A stretch of DNA of 64,000 nucleotides. It comes from Rotaria macrura (lineage: Eukaryota > Rotifera > Eurotatoria > Philodinida > Philodinidae). Below the pieces are notes generated by a model, which searched no databases, was not told the origin of the DNA, and saw only the letters and a list, made by a program, of their open reading frames with translations. Position 1 is the first letter of the stretch; each line of letters starts with the position of its first letter. Made by a program: the position numbers and the translations under genes. Where the stretch lies: NCBI GenBank assembly GCA_900239685.1, contig OENT01000009.1:311527-375526 (forward strand), written 5' to 3'. Shown piece by piece: positions 23,287 through 35,388 of the stretch.

Positions 23287-24690
23287 TTGAATTGAATGAA
23301 TTAGACGTGAACATTACGAATAGGAATGATCTAAATATATTCGATTTGCCCAATGAAGTTTTATTCATTATTTAAAAAAACTGAATATGGTCGATGTTCT
23401 GTATTCTCTTGTGAGTATTACTCAACGGTTTGATCAATTAATACTTGATGCATTGTATATTCGTAATCTTAGCATGACCTCTATGAAAATGAAATCATTT
23501 TATTATCGTACCTACTCAATAGACAATCAAGTTCTTGATAGAATTTGTAAAAATATTTTACCTCGAATTTATCATCAGGTAAATGAACTCATTGTCGATC
23601 CATATTCAATAGAACACGTTCTTCATATTATCAGTTATGCTCAACTTTATTCGTTAACACTTGTGGATTTTCCAGAAGAAGTACTTCTCAATTACTTAAC
23701 AAGTAAACTATTTAAATTCTAATACAATAGTGTAATTATTAGAGAGAAGTTAATAATCATCTTCCTTTTTTGTTTATGAATATAAGGGAATACAATTCTT
23801 CGCAAGCTTCTTACTGAACAAATGACATGTCTTAAAAATGATTTGAACGATCGGGAAGCAACATCATCTTCTGAAACTCTTTCGACTATATTGACTTTGG
23901 TTTTCTCTTTATGTGAACGACTAATCAAGTTAAATTTCGGTTATTTCTTTCATCGATTGTCACTTTGTACTTTTGATTTATCATCCACCAACCTCAATTC
24001 TTCAACTTTGACTTCATTGGAAATTAATATGGAAACTCTCGATGATTGTCTTCATCTACTTGATGGACGTTTCAATTGTTTATCAACATTTATTATAAAT
24101 GTAGACTTAATTGCATATACATTAAGGGCTATCGATAACACGGTTTGTATGATTGTCAATTCTTGTGCTTCGAGAAAAAAACAGCGAACTCAATTATTAA
24201 ACATGCTTTGTTTGTTTTTTTTGATAGAAAAAACTACCCAAATCGAAACATTTCTCATTAACATCGCATTCACGCATATATTTATATGACAATCTAATTA
24301 TTCCATTACTTCAACGAATGATAAATCTTGAAAATTTGGCATTATATCTGTCAATAATATGAAGCAACAAGAATTATATTGATGGCATTCAATTATATGA
24401 TGATATTCTTATTTATATGCCGCGATTAAAAAAATTTAGTTTCAATATAGACACAAACGTAGACAAGAAGAATACTGAAATTGCTTTTTCGTCGAACGAA
24501 GATATCCAACGTAGTTTCAGTAGAAAAGAATATGGAGCAGTCGGTTCACTTGTGGAAACTTTCACAAGAGAAAACGAGCACAGATGCCACACCGATTCAT
24601 TGCCAGATGAATTCAAAAGTAGATGCAACATCTATTCATTGACATATAAATTCAAAAGTTTGTCTTTTTTAAAACTTCTTTTATTCTAGA
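23287..24690 (+). pseudogene. Broken F-box-like family member
   Basis: The 5' part reads FDLPNEVLFII and then, after a frame break at a T/A homopolymer near 23370, KKLNMVDVLYSLVSITQRFD. This is the F-box-like start (LPNE, then a hydrophobic helix) of a large family I associate with bdelloid rotifers. The frame continues to 23722, resumes at about 23822-24289 (LTSLEINMETLDDCLHLLDG), and again at about 24417-24689 (MPRLKKFSFNIDTNVDKKN). Stops and frameshifts separate these blocks, and the C-terminal third is missing. Introns cannot explain the first break. Family recognition is from memory of general pattern. Confidence 0.6.
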
Positions 24691-26052
24691 TATTTTACTA
24701 GAAAAGAAGACTTTTACGATTCATAAAGTGTATTTATGCTTCTCAAAGTATTTCTTAAAAAAAATGTTTAGTATATTTACAGCATGAGATATTATGTAAC
24801 TGAGTTTTTTTCATCACTGAGCTCAATTATATATATCTTCTTTTCAGTTCACAATATTATATCGAAATCGAAATGTTAAAATAACCCAATTATATGAGAG
24901 AATAAGTTTTGATCAATTTTTTTCAGCAAAATGTCGATGAATTGCATGATCTAATATACAATATAAATTTAAGGAAACCGATTGGAGACGAAAAACGGAA
25001 TAAATTATCAGTCAGTTCGTCTCTAAGCGAAAAAAAGCTATTCATATTTCTTGTCTCTTTTCACGATTTAAAAAGTTGCAATCAGACGTCTTTCTTTTGC
25101 CAATAGGCGACCTTGATTTGTACTTTGTTTTTGGTAAACAAACAGAAATTTTCAACAGCTTCCTGAGTTTTGACGTAATCTTCAGAAACATTGCATGTTT
25201 GAATTTTTGCCGGATGAAACTCTTTTGTCTTTTGTACATTAACTCATACATATTGCTCATCGAATTCATTTCTTGAGAGTGCCATAGAACAAATGAAGTA
25301 AGTCTGATGCACAAATCGTTTTTTGGTTATTCTAACAAATTGGCTATCGTTATGTTTCGGAGAGACTGTTGTATTATTACTTTCTCAAGTATGTAAAATT
25401 TCTAGTTATGATTAACTATTTATTAATCGTAGAGTTTTTCAATAACGCTACATTTTTAATTATCGTATGAAAATAAATTACGTACTATAAATGTTGACAG
25501 TTACGGTTTCGAATGAAGCGAATGCTTGTCGTTATAGGTGTCAATCAATATGATGGTGGTTGTTCGTTTTAATCTAGCAGGGTCAGAATTGGAAGGATCT
25601 AGAAAAGTATGAACTAGATGAACTCTAAGTTAAGACAAAAGTCAACAGTACATGGGTAAGTTCGTTCGGAGAAAGGATGGTATGCACGGTAGCTTACTGA
25701 GCGATTAAAATAATGTGTACAGCAGGCTAAGCTGATGTAGTAGTTGAATGGAAGAAACGAAGACAAAAATCATATTCTCTGCTTTCTATGGCACGTATCG
25801 TAGTTATATTATGATTAAGATAAAAGAAACGATGCTTTTTATTGTATAAAGATATTAAAGGAATCATACAAATTGGTAGGAAAGTAATTATCAATACGGA
25901 TATTTTCGAAATAATAAAAATTTCAGTGCGTCTATAAACTATACATTTATTTGCTAATTTCGTTGTATTTTTAAATAAATTATTTTAAAACATCTTATAC
26001 TATGTCATAAATTTAGATTTATCCAAAACTAATGGGCTTCACATTTCGACCC
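24691..26052. other. Intergenic, no gene supported
   Basis: AT-rich. Overlapping ORFs on both strands at about 24909-25314 have no family features and no consistent coding look. Confidence 0.35.
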
Positions 26053-26112
26053 NNNNNNNNNNNNNNNNNNNNNNNNNNNNNNNNNNNCATTTCGCCCCCC
26101 CCCCCCCCCCCC
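26053..26112. other. Assembly gap (35 Ns) followed by an 18-base C run
   Basis: Ns fill 26053-26087. The flanks are CATTTCGACCC before the gap and CATTTCGCCC after, followed by C at 26095-26112. The repeated CATTTCG suggests that the gap collapses a short C-rich tandem repeat that failed to assemble. Confidence 0.9.
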
Positions 26113-26474
26113 ACTGTGGCCACACTAACAAGTTTTTATAGGAATATCAACATATGAAAAACAACTATTAAAAGGACGAAAATCAATCGACTCTCTAACA
26201 ATGCTAACAAATATTTGATCAGTAAATGACCAATAAGTAGTCAGAAAGTAGCTTGTAGACTGTGTAATATACAGTATTTGAAATACGGTATTTCAGTGTG
26301 ATATGGAGTGAATTAAATTCTTAAACGTGCAATTTCAAAATCTGCAATGCAGTCTTGTTTCTTTTGAGATAGAAAATCCTTGATTGTGTCGTAAAACAAC
26401 TCAAACATCAATAGGCACCTACCATTGTTGTGAACGTGCGATACTTGCAATTCAGTTTTACCGCGCTTTCTAAC

Positions 26475-28430
26475 ATGGTTAAAAAAAGAAATGAAATTGA
26501 TGGCTTGAGAGCATTTGCCGTCGTTACTGTGATCCTTTTCCATGGTGAATTCGAATGGTTTCGTGCTTGATATGTTGGAGTTGAAGTATTCTTTGTCATA
26601 AGTGGTTATCTTATCACTTCGCAGATACTGTCCGACAAAGAAAACGGTAAATTTTCGTTGGTAGACTTCTATGAGTGAAGAGCACGTCGAATTTTACCAG
26701 CATTATATTTCGTATTGTTCTCTTGTCTCCCGCTTGCCTACAAATGCCTGCTACCGATTCAATTGAAGGAATTCGCGCGTGGTCTCATTTCCATTGTTTT
26801 CTTCAGTTCTAATATATTTTTTTGGATGAAAGGCGGATATTTTGCTGAGAAGACTGAATATAATCCGCTTATCCATACGTGGAGTTTGGCAATCGAAGAA
26901 CAATTTTATATGGTGTTTCCATTGTTGTTCATGTATTTCTCGAATACAAGAAAGTGTAATTTCATTAATATAGCAATACTTATAGCGTTGTTGAGTCTGC
27001 TGCTAGCACAATGGAGTGGAAATTTGTGTCTTAGACCACCTTTACTTAAGAGTAACATCTTTTGGTTTTCTCAACAGCATTGGGCATCTTTCTACTTGCC
27101 AGTTGGACGAGTGTGGGAGCTGCTCATAGGCACCTTTTCAGCATTTTATTTGCATCATCGTTCTCCAACAAAAAGTATTCGCACCGAGATTGTTGCTACC
27201 ACAGGATTCGCTCTTGTCTTGTACTCTATGTTTTCATTTAATAAAGGTACACCATATCCGAGCCTCTATACGCTTATCCCAACACGTGATACAATGCTTA
27301 TTATCTTATACGGACGCTGCCATACATATACGGGTAAATTTCTTTCAATGCGTTTGTTCACAAAAATTGGATTGATTTCATACAGTGTCTATTTATGGTA
27401 TCAGCCATTGTTCGCCTTTGCAATGATTAGTACTGAAAAATCACTTGATAGATGGGTTACCGGCGGACTGTGTACTATTTCGCTTATTCTTGCTTATATC
27501 AGCTGGCGCTTAATCGAACAGCCGTATCGTGACAAAAGAAAACCATCTCGTTTTCAAATCTTTAGTGGCGCTGCTTTTTTCAGCCAGCTAATCATTTTCA
27601 TTTCGATTTGTTTTCTTATTACTGATGGCACGAAAAATAGACTCATTCCTGTCGATTTGGTCTTCCTCCGTTTGAAAGAAAATGGAAATAAAGGCTATTT
27701 AGATGTTCGATTTAAGAAATTTTCTAGCCGAGATTTGGAAAACGATTCAACCTTATTAAAAGTAGCCATCATTGATGACAGTTTTGCAATGGATTTCGTA
27801 AATATGGCAGCAGAAAATAGCAACTTACTAAAGAATCAAATTCGAGTTTTTTTATATCGATTCGCGCTGTCAGATTTATTTAGGTAAACAAGATAGAAAA
27901 AAATTCATTGCATGGACTGACTATGGGATGTCTGCGATAATAAAAATGATATCAGGGACAAACGATCGTTAATAAAACAGGCTGACATAATCATTTTCAC
28001 CGCTTCATGGAAAACTTGGAGCGCGAAACTTTTACCTGCGATGATCAAAGCGATTGATCTTCGTGTCAATCAGAAATTATTCGTAATTGGAACCAAATGT
28101 TTTGGTAAAATATTTCTGATTCCATATTACAAAAGGTCGTTGGCATTTCGCTTGAAACAACGAATCCGTGTACCTATTAGTAAATTAGTTATCAATCGAG
28201 TCATGAAGGAAAGTCTAAATGGATCAATGTTTGTAAACATAATTCAAGTGCTCTGCAGTAGTAATCATAGGTGTCCTGTATTTAAACCACATGTGGATTA
28301 TATATCACCTGACGGAGCACATCTCTCGAAAGAAGCTGCACGTTATGTTGGTAAAATAATTTTTGAAAACCATCCGTTAAATAGTTTACACCAAATTCTT
28401 GGTACTGTACCATGTAATATGCTTCACTGA
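26475..28430 (+). pseudogene. Decayed OafA/YrhL-type acyltransferase with SGNH domain, bacterial origin likely
   Basis: The intronless frame starts MVKKRNEIDGLRAFAVV and carries the acyltransferase-3 hallmarks: LFHGEF with the conserved His, VFFVISGYLIT, RARRILPAL, WSLAIEEQFYMVFPLL, SYSVYLWYQPL and IEQPYR. It then has a SGNH-like tail: IIDDSFAMD where GDSxA is expected, and DGAHLS near the end. Such enzymes O-acylate cell-surface glycans in bacteria and sit in the membrane. The frame is broken by TGA at 26568 (GYVGVE expected) and at 26676 (CGA to TGA in the RRAR motif). About 110 bases near 27870-27970 are readable only in another frame (QDRKKFIAWTDYGM). This is a pseudogene of a horizontally acquired gene; the donor is unknown. 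Confidence 0.85.
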
Positions 28431-30461
28431 AAACAGAAGATGCCATACGACAACTGAAAAGGTTTCGAGTGAAGTTGACTGCGTGGGAGTGGGTGTGGGC
28501 ATGAGTTTTGCAACTGTGGGTGAAATGTAAGTAGGTTATGCGTGTTCGTCTTCATTTTAGTCATATGCCCTAGTCAATACATTTTTCAATATTCTAAATA
28601 GCCCAGTTCCTGATTTTTGGTGAGAAAAACTGTTTTATGATGAATATTAATGTTGACGAATCGAGATATTTTCATTGGATTAAGTCTTCATATCACCTGT
28701 ATAATAAGTATGAATACAAATCTAGTGACAAGTTGACGAAATAATGAATAACAATGTTTCTAAGATGAGCGGGATGTATCGTAGCACGTCAAGATCTATT
28801 GTAATTAAACGTAACAGATATGCAAAGAATGCTTATTTGCTAATTAAATCAATAAGCACAATAAAAATAATAGTATTCATTTAATAAAAATGAAATAAAA
28901 ATAAGAAATGAAATAAAGAGCAAGCAGTAGCAAGACAAAAAGAGAGCACCATTATTAAAATGAACAGACGTCTATGTTTCATTTGTTTTTTTCTTAGTTA
29001 ATGATGCTTAGTGATCAATTACTCGTAATTTATCGTGTTTTCTTATTCTTTAGAGTAACGGTAAAACACTGGAGCAAAATACTCAGCTCAAAATACAGCA
29101 ATTAATGCCAAAATGCGTTTTTTAGAATGCAGCAACAGGATTTTGAAAACCAGCCATCTGTTTCACAAACCTACATACAACACTAGAATATTATCGACCT
29201 AGTATCTTGAAGCAAAAAAATCACTTACATCGAACGGAGATATAAATGGATATGGAGACGTTATTTTTTTCGACAATAATTAAATGTTTTCAAATTACTT
29301 TTTATCTTTTCTAGTTTTTGAGCGTTAAACCCAAAACCGTATCCACACTCTCATCGTTCATCAAATTCTAAGCATTAACATTTAGAATTTGAACAACATC
29401 GTTTACATAGTTAGTTATTTACGCGTACTCAGCGGTTAAACTATAAGTTTCTGAATCGAGAAAATATTACGCTTGTCAAACTTTCATCTTACAAGACATC
29501 ATTTTTTTCTATTTGTTTGTTAGTTATTTCACACATTTTTTGATTCTTCGTACAACTGATTCATGATTGGAATAACAAAATTAATACTTGTGTTGGAGAA
29601 ACTTTAATAAAAAATAGCTTTGCAAAATTATTTAGAACACTCAAAAAGATTTTCATTATCAAGAGTGTAATCGAAAATCGTAGCATTGATTTTAATATAG
29701 TTTTGAAAAACATATCTTGACAATGTCAAGCATCAATGTTCTCAATTAAACAAATAATCGAAAGAATTTTATTAGCAAAAACGTTGATAGAACATAATTA
29801 TTTATTGATCTATGGTAATTTTTAGATTTTGAGTTTGAATCATTTTTTATTTTAATAATAATGGTTGGTGTTTATTCATACTGATAAACTGCTATAATAT
29901 TGCATTGAATTTTGATAAATCCTTGAAATTGATAGTCATACTTATAAACTACTAGATAGAGGGTTTGTCAAATATAATCTTTCTAAAATTATATGTATTA
30001 AATTTTTTTATTGATTTGCACTTTAAGAATAATTTATATGTTTTCATGATAAATAATAATCCTTTCTACCGGAGCAATGTAGCTCTAATTATATGCTTTT
30101 CGATGGATTGTAGGCGTTCACGGAGTGTGAGTGTAAAGACTCGAATTCCGTTTTCACTAAAAGAACATACATTATTAGCCAAGAAGACCCGCCGTAAGAG
30201 CTGTGCTTCCACGTTTTTTTATGGACTACGGCCCTCTGGGGTACATATTCTAAATTTTCCCCGCTCATATTTCCCGCTGTGCGTGTAAACCCTTGACAGC
30301 CAAAGACTTTAGTTTATTTATTTGCTAAATGTCTACATTTAATTAGATATATGCTGACAGAAATCGTCACTCGCACCGGTTCAAAAAGTAAAACTATAGA
30401 TCTCGGCCTATAAAGATAAGTAAGATGCTATGCCCATCCAAACCCGCAAACATACGTTAAA
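28431..30461. other. Intergenic; one less AT-rich block at about 30090-30290
   Basis: Mostly AT-rich with no gene. A 200-base block with clearly higher GC (containing AAGAAGACCCGCCGTAAGAG) stands out. Its only frame gives a basic peptide that I do not recognise, and I cannot match it to a known RNA. A GTGGGTGTGGG motif occurs near 28484. Confidence 0.35.
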
Positions 30462-30702
30462 AAAACCAAGAATCATATAAATTCATATATATATATATAT
30501 ACAGAGAGAGAGAAAGAATTCGTATTTCAAATAAATGAAGACATTTTTTCTTTTCTCTGTCCATCACTCCGAAATTGCTCCGGTTCAACTAATTTGTCTA
30601 TGTGCTGCGTCTATTGATTGATCTAATCATATTTCCTCGCCTACGCACTACTACAAATACAATCTGCATGTCATTTTGCTTGATGGTGATGTTTCCTAGA
30701 GA

Positions 30703-30773
30703 GAAGAAAAAGCGGAATAGAGATTGACAGCAAGCTGTCCATCTTTTTTCCGTTCTATTCCGTTTTTTTCTTC
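30703..30773. other. Upstream hairpin, copy 2
   Basis: Same inverted repeat as at 14240-14310, in opposite orientation, including the inner palindrome GACAGCAAGCTGTC. It lies about 150 bp upstream of the ORF at 30922. Confidence 0.5.
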
Positions 30774-30921
30774 ATCGCACAACAGCAGCTACGACTATCG
30801 TCGTATTGCATGATCTTACCATTGACTTCGTTCTTCTCTGATCAGATAGAGTGCATCAAATCCACTATACCAAAGACAACAACACATTATTCATTTATAA
30901 AAACGCACTAATCATCATACA

Positions 30922-31296
30922 ATGACCGAATTCAGAATTAAAATCGATCGTCTTACCGAACGTCTTCGTCGTGGCACAGCACAATGTGATCTTATCGAAC
31001 AACGAGCATGTCTCACTGAAGAACGTTTATCAACATTGAATGAATCTGTCCAAAGTCTTGCTCGTCTTATTGAAGTTAGTCTTTTAATACTTGTTTCATC
31101 AGACAAAGAAAAATTTACATGGATACAACTGAGAGACAATGAAAATCAAAAATTGACAAATCCAATGACCAAACAATTCTTTTATCGTCTTGAATCGTGT
31201 TTACATCGATCGATTATCGATGAAGAAGAAAAACGATCGTATATTAAAGCATTGTCTCTTGTTCGTAAATCTTCCAATGTGTCATGCAATTTTTAG
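30922..31296 (+). CDS. Small coiled-coil-like hypothetical protein, copy 2
   Basis: A 124-residue single-exon ORF, identical to the copy at 13717-14091 except for one Asp/Glu change. A TATAAAA lies at about 30896-30902, 20-26 bases before the ATG. Predicted helical and charged, with no known motifs. Having two intact near-identical copies in inverted orientation fits either a recent duplication or gene conversion between older copies, since the flank 3' of the ORF has diverged more than the ORF itself. Confidence 0.55.
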   Translation: MTEFRIKIDRLTERLRRGTAQCDLIEQRACLTEERLSTLNESVQSLARLIEVSLLILVSSDKEKFTWIQLRDNENQKLTNPMTKQFFYRLESCLHRSIIDEEEKRSYIKALSLVRKSSNVSCNF

Positions 31297-31471
31297 TTAT
31301 TGAAATAATCCACAGAAAGTCTCTTACAAATAGATTCCACACTGAAAATAATATTTGTCTCACGATTATGTATCGAATCATTGACATCTTTAACAAATTT
31401 GGGTCTGTTTTTAATTTAAATCATCACACTGTTCTGTTTAAGAATATTTCAAGGTGCATGAATTCCTACAT

Positions 31472-34469
31472 ATTTGATTCTTTAAATCTTTGAGAAACAA
31501 TAAGATTCGTGTTTACTGATGCATTGAAATTTTCTTCAATTGTTCTCGTTTAATATACTTAGAATATCATAATCATGGCATGTAAATTCAACATCGTAAC
31601 AGTGCTTATATATGTTAGAATAGAAACTATTTATCTACTTGCTCGACATTTTACCGTTTGGACAGTATAATTCAATACGATTTTTCTTTTTTCTACGTGA
31701 ACTTGACAAACATTGAGTTCATGTTCGTTGCAAATGAAAAAGCAATAAAAGAAATTTCTCGTTCGAACTTTCAGTCGTAATGTGACAACTCGTGTAAATG
31801 TAAACCATAAATTGCATGAGATCAATTACATTTTTTATCATAATTCAAGGTAGTTTTTTCATATAACACTTTGAAATTTTCTATTATGCTCTAGTGCTAG
31901 TAGTTTACTTGTTGGAGGAAAAATTTTGTTTATTTACAGATGTGGAGTGTTTTTCTTTTGTTAAACTTTAGTTGAAAAACAATGTTCCTTTTTTTTTCTT
32001 CGCTTAAATTATTGTATTTTGACATGATTCATTATTGACATAAATAAATGCGACTAATAAAAATTGAAAAATTTTAATTGAATGTTTCTCTTTCTTTTTA
32101 ATATCGATAGGTACTTTATGACTATTGACACGAGTACGCATATGAACCAAAGGAGGTCACTAATAAGATGATCGATGAGACAACATCAACGAGAAACAAA
32201 TTCATCTACTTAAGATCAACATTATTCATGAAACCATGGATTCAGTTGCATGATTATAGAACTGTGAAAGAGATGAAACTGAAATTTAAAAAAGACAGAC
32301 TATGTTTCCATCCAGTATTATGTGATTGATAACGTGCCAATGATTTCAATTGTCAATGGAAAAAACTTAATTTGTTTTTGACACTAATTAGATTTCATTC
32401 TACTGAAAATTATTGAACAAGTCCAGTTAATGACGTACAGAACATATATTTGATTCACTTTGATTCTTGTCACTTTACTCTTATTCGATGAACTACGGTT
32501 TTCATGTATGCTTCATTTTATCAAGACAATAGATTACTATCAATATTTAAAACGTATATAGTAATCGTTCTCTCATGCAACAGTTCAATTCATTGTTATA
32601 TCTCTAATATTTTAGAATACTTGTTTTGTGCATTTCTATTCTATTGAACTATTAATTGACAGACGAGTTGATCATATACTCATTTACGTCATTCTGCACT
32701 GTTTAATCTAATGTTGAACGCTATCGCATACTGAAAATATGGAAATCAACTTCTCACCGTGAATATGGAATATTAGAAAACAGTGTAGAACCCTTCATTT
32801 CATTCTTTTTAAGCATTAGTAGTAAATAAGAATAGCTTCACTATGCATTCTTTAACATATAAGTGTATATATTTATTATTGTACTTATTCAACACTTCGT
32901 GCAGCTTTCAATTGCATACAAGCGGAAGATGTTCTTTTGATTACCGATTTTATTAAGGCAAAACGGATGACAAAGAGTTGGCGTTCATGTCTAATAGATA
33001 GAGCTTTTGTTGTAAATGATGCACTCATGCCAACATTTGATTGATCAATTCAATGAAGTTCATTAGTAATAGGCTGACATGAAAAAAAACAAATAGTCCT
33101 ATCATTTCCCAACACGTTTCAACGATTAACTATCAAGCGAATGTATCATGTAAGAAAGTAATATTGAGAAAATGATTGTCAACTCGCATTCATTTCTCGA
33201 GTTAACTGTTCTAGTTGAGACGTATGAAAATACATATGGACTTTTTTCCATACGATTAGGAAATCAAAAACGATCGTACGTTGCCAGAACTATAGATATT
33301 CGCTGAAGATAATCATTCTGTTTCTACTATCTACTCTGATCTACGTGATCTAATTATTTTATCTAGACTAAGAACGATGCCAGATTCAAGAAGAAATTCG
33401 TAGCTTATGCGATTGCTTCCGACGATGTCTTAGTCGAATCTGATAGGCAAACAAAGGATATAGTGGAATCCTGACGTTTTCTTTTCAAATGATATCAGTC
33501 ACACTAGAGACTGTGACTGACATAGAGTTTCATATAAAAAATACAGCTTGCCATCCATTCAAGATATGTTTACGATTAAAATGTTGCAGTTAGTCGTCAT
33601 ATTTATTCTTCTTTGTCTACCTCTTGATACTAATCAAAACAAAGAATAATTGCATTGTAAAATAGTAATATAAATAAGATGAATGTAATATAAGATTCGG
33701 TGTATTCTCAATCTGAAACCGCACAATCTAATACATGCGTTACTATTGGATTGTAATGGAAACTGATAGCTAAGTGTGCAAATCGTAAAATCAAATATAA
33801 ATTTTTTTTTGAGCATTAGACGAAATTAAACCAATGATCTTTGTGTCTAAAAATCTGACTGAAATCTTTCCAGTAAAATTCTTCAGATTAAGAGATCTTA
33901 TCAAAACACAAGTTCTCCTTTAATCTTATGGCAGTACAATACACGTTCATTCTTTCAGACACACAATTTACTAAGTTTTCTTATATTTAGGCTGTCTAGT
34001 TTATTAAGATAGAGCAAGAAGTCATACATTTTCCGTGAACGTCTTATTCCTTGATTCATGACATTGTGTGTACTCAACAAATGTTTAGCCTATACTAACA
34101 CTCCAATACCTACGTTAGCTCGAAATAGAAAAATTTTCAACATTCCTATCTCAATCGATTAACATTCAATCTTAGTTTTTCTTCCCCTTTAGAATTCTCT
34201 TCGAACTGATCGACTAAGTATGCTTTGACAAGAACGAGTTTCGATCTTTATGATCTGTGCATAAAATTGAGAGAGACGAATGTTTCATATACTATTGATT
34301 CTTGTTCTTTTTCCTCTTTTCGACGTTCAACACTTGCGTATATTTTAATGAATTGTTGACATGAAGATTAACTTCGATCTTTTTTCTTCCTTTCGTTTTT
34401 GTGTGACAAGACAATTAGAATAGGATTCAATGTATATATCGGATGTTGTATGAATAGTTGAATGCCATC
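31472..34469. other. Intergenic, no gene supported
   Basis: AT-rich. A possible lone exon at about 32904-33042, following a GTGCAG, translates to protein-like sequence (QAEDVLLITDFIKAKR) and ends at TGA, but no upstream exon was found. Nothing else is supported. Confidence 0.35.
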
Positions 34470-35388
34470 ATGATGATGTATTCACTGACTTGCAGCCAAT
34501 TATTCATTGTTGATGCTTTCGTTTTCCTCTCATTAATTCAACTTTGCTATTCACATGGTAGAATGCTTGAACCACCGCAAAGAGGTAAGTCAGAAGCAAA
34601 ATAATTGATATGAAATTCATCTTTCATGCTATGTGAAGGTTCGATGTGGCGTTTTGGATTCAATGTACCAGCTAATTATGATGATATGAGTAATTACTGT
34701 GGTGGAAAAGATAATCAATGGAATGTACAAAAAGGTCGATGTGGTGTTTGTGGCGATCCATTTCAAGGTAGATTTTATTTTTGCCGCGTTTTATTGCGTG
34801 ATTGAATTTCTAGGTCCTCGTGAACATGAGGATGGTGGCATCTATGCAACAGGTATCATCGGTCGTTCCTATGAATCAGGTACGACGATCAATGTAACAA
34901 TCGATATCACTGCTAATCATCTGGGCTTTTTTGAATTTCGATTGTGTCCACTTGACAAGGGACGATCACGTCGACCACGGCGTCTAACTCAACAATGTTT
35001 AGATCAACATATTTTGAACATTGGCCCGAGTGATTCGAAATCAAACGGAGACGATACACGATATTATTTACCACATGGAAATAATTCTTATTTTTATGTA
35101 CCTGTCGAATTACCGACAGATATAGTTGCATGTGAACATTGTGTTCTTCAATGGAGATATCATGCTGGAAATACATGGGGAAAAGATCAACAGGGACGAA
35201 AATGTTTAGGTTGTGCTGATCAGCAAGAAGAATTCTATAACTGTGCTGATATAACTATCGTTCAACGAACATCAATAGAACTGATTACAGAGAATTATAG
35301 TGACAATAGCACTGTAGTGAGTGCGAGTGATAGAGTTCGATGTTTTTCTTTACTATTGCTTGTTTTATTTGTTTGCTTATATCATTGA
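34470..35388 (+). CDS. AA15-family lytic polysaccharide monooxygenase, membrane- or GPI-anchored
   Basis: Exons 34470-34584, 34639-34767 and 34814-35388 join in frame (272 residues). AA15 enzymes are copper oxygenases that cleave chitin or cellulose chains. A signal peptide (residues 1-28) ends exactly before HGRMLEPPQR, so the mature protein would start with His29, the first histidine-brace ligand. The second ligand is His117 in ANHLGFFEFR. Other AA15 hallmarks are SMWRFGF, CGGKDNQWN, CGVCGDP, ATGIIGRSY, CVLQWRYHAGNTWG, CLGC and CADITI, with many cysteines for disulfides. The C-terminus is hydrophobic (FSLLLLVLFVCLYH), suggesting a GPI or membrane anchor. Start: first of three in-frame ATGs, with a stop upstream. 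Confidence 0.92.

Larger units (their letters stand above)
30462..31471. repeat. Right arm of the long inverted duplication
   Basis: Reverse complement of 13273-14560, lacking about 240 bp present in the left arm. Identity is very high over the ORF and about 400 bp upstream of it (isolated single-base differences such as CAACAGCAG versus CAACAACAG). It drops sharply past the ORF stop. The outer end lies in an AT/GA microsatellite at 30486-30515. Confidence 0.85.

Noticed and set aside
26568-26678. In-frame TGA codons in the acyltransferase as possible recoding (selenocysteine or alternative code)
   Set aside because: TGA serves as a normal stop in other genes here (RtcB, LPMO, T-box), and the same ORF has further frameshifts, so decay is simpler.
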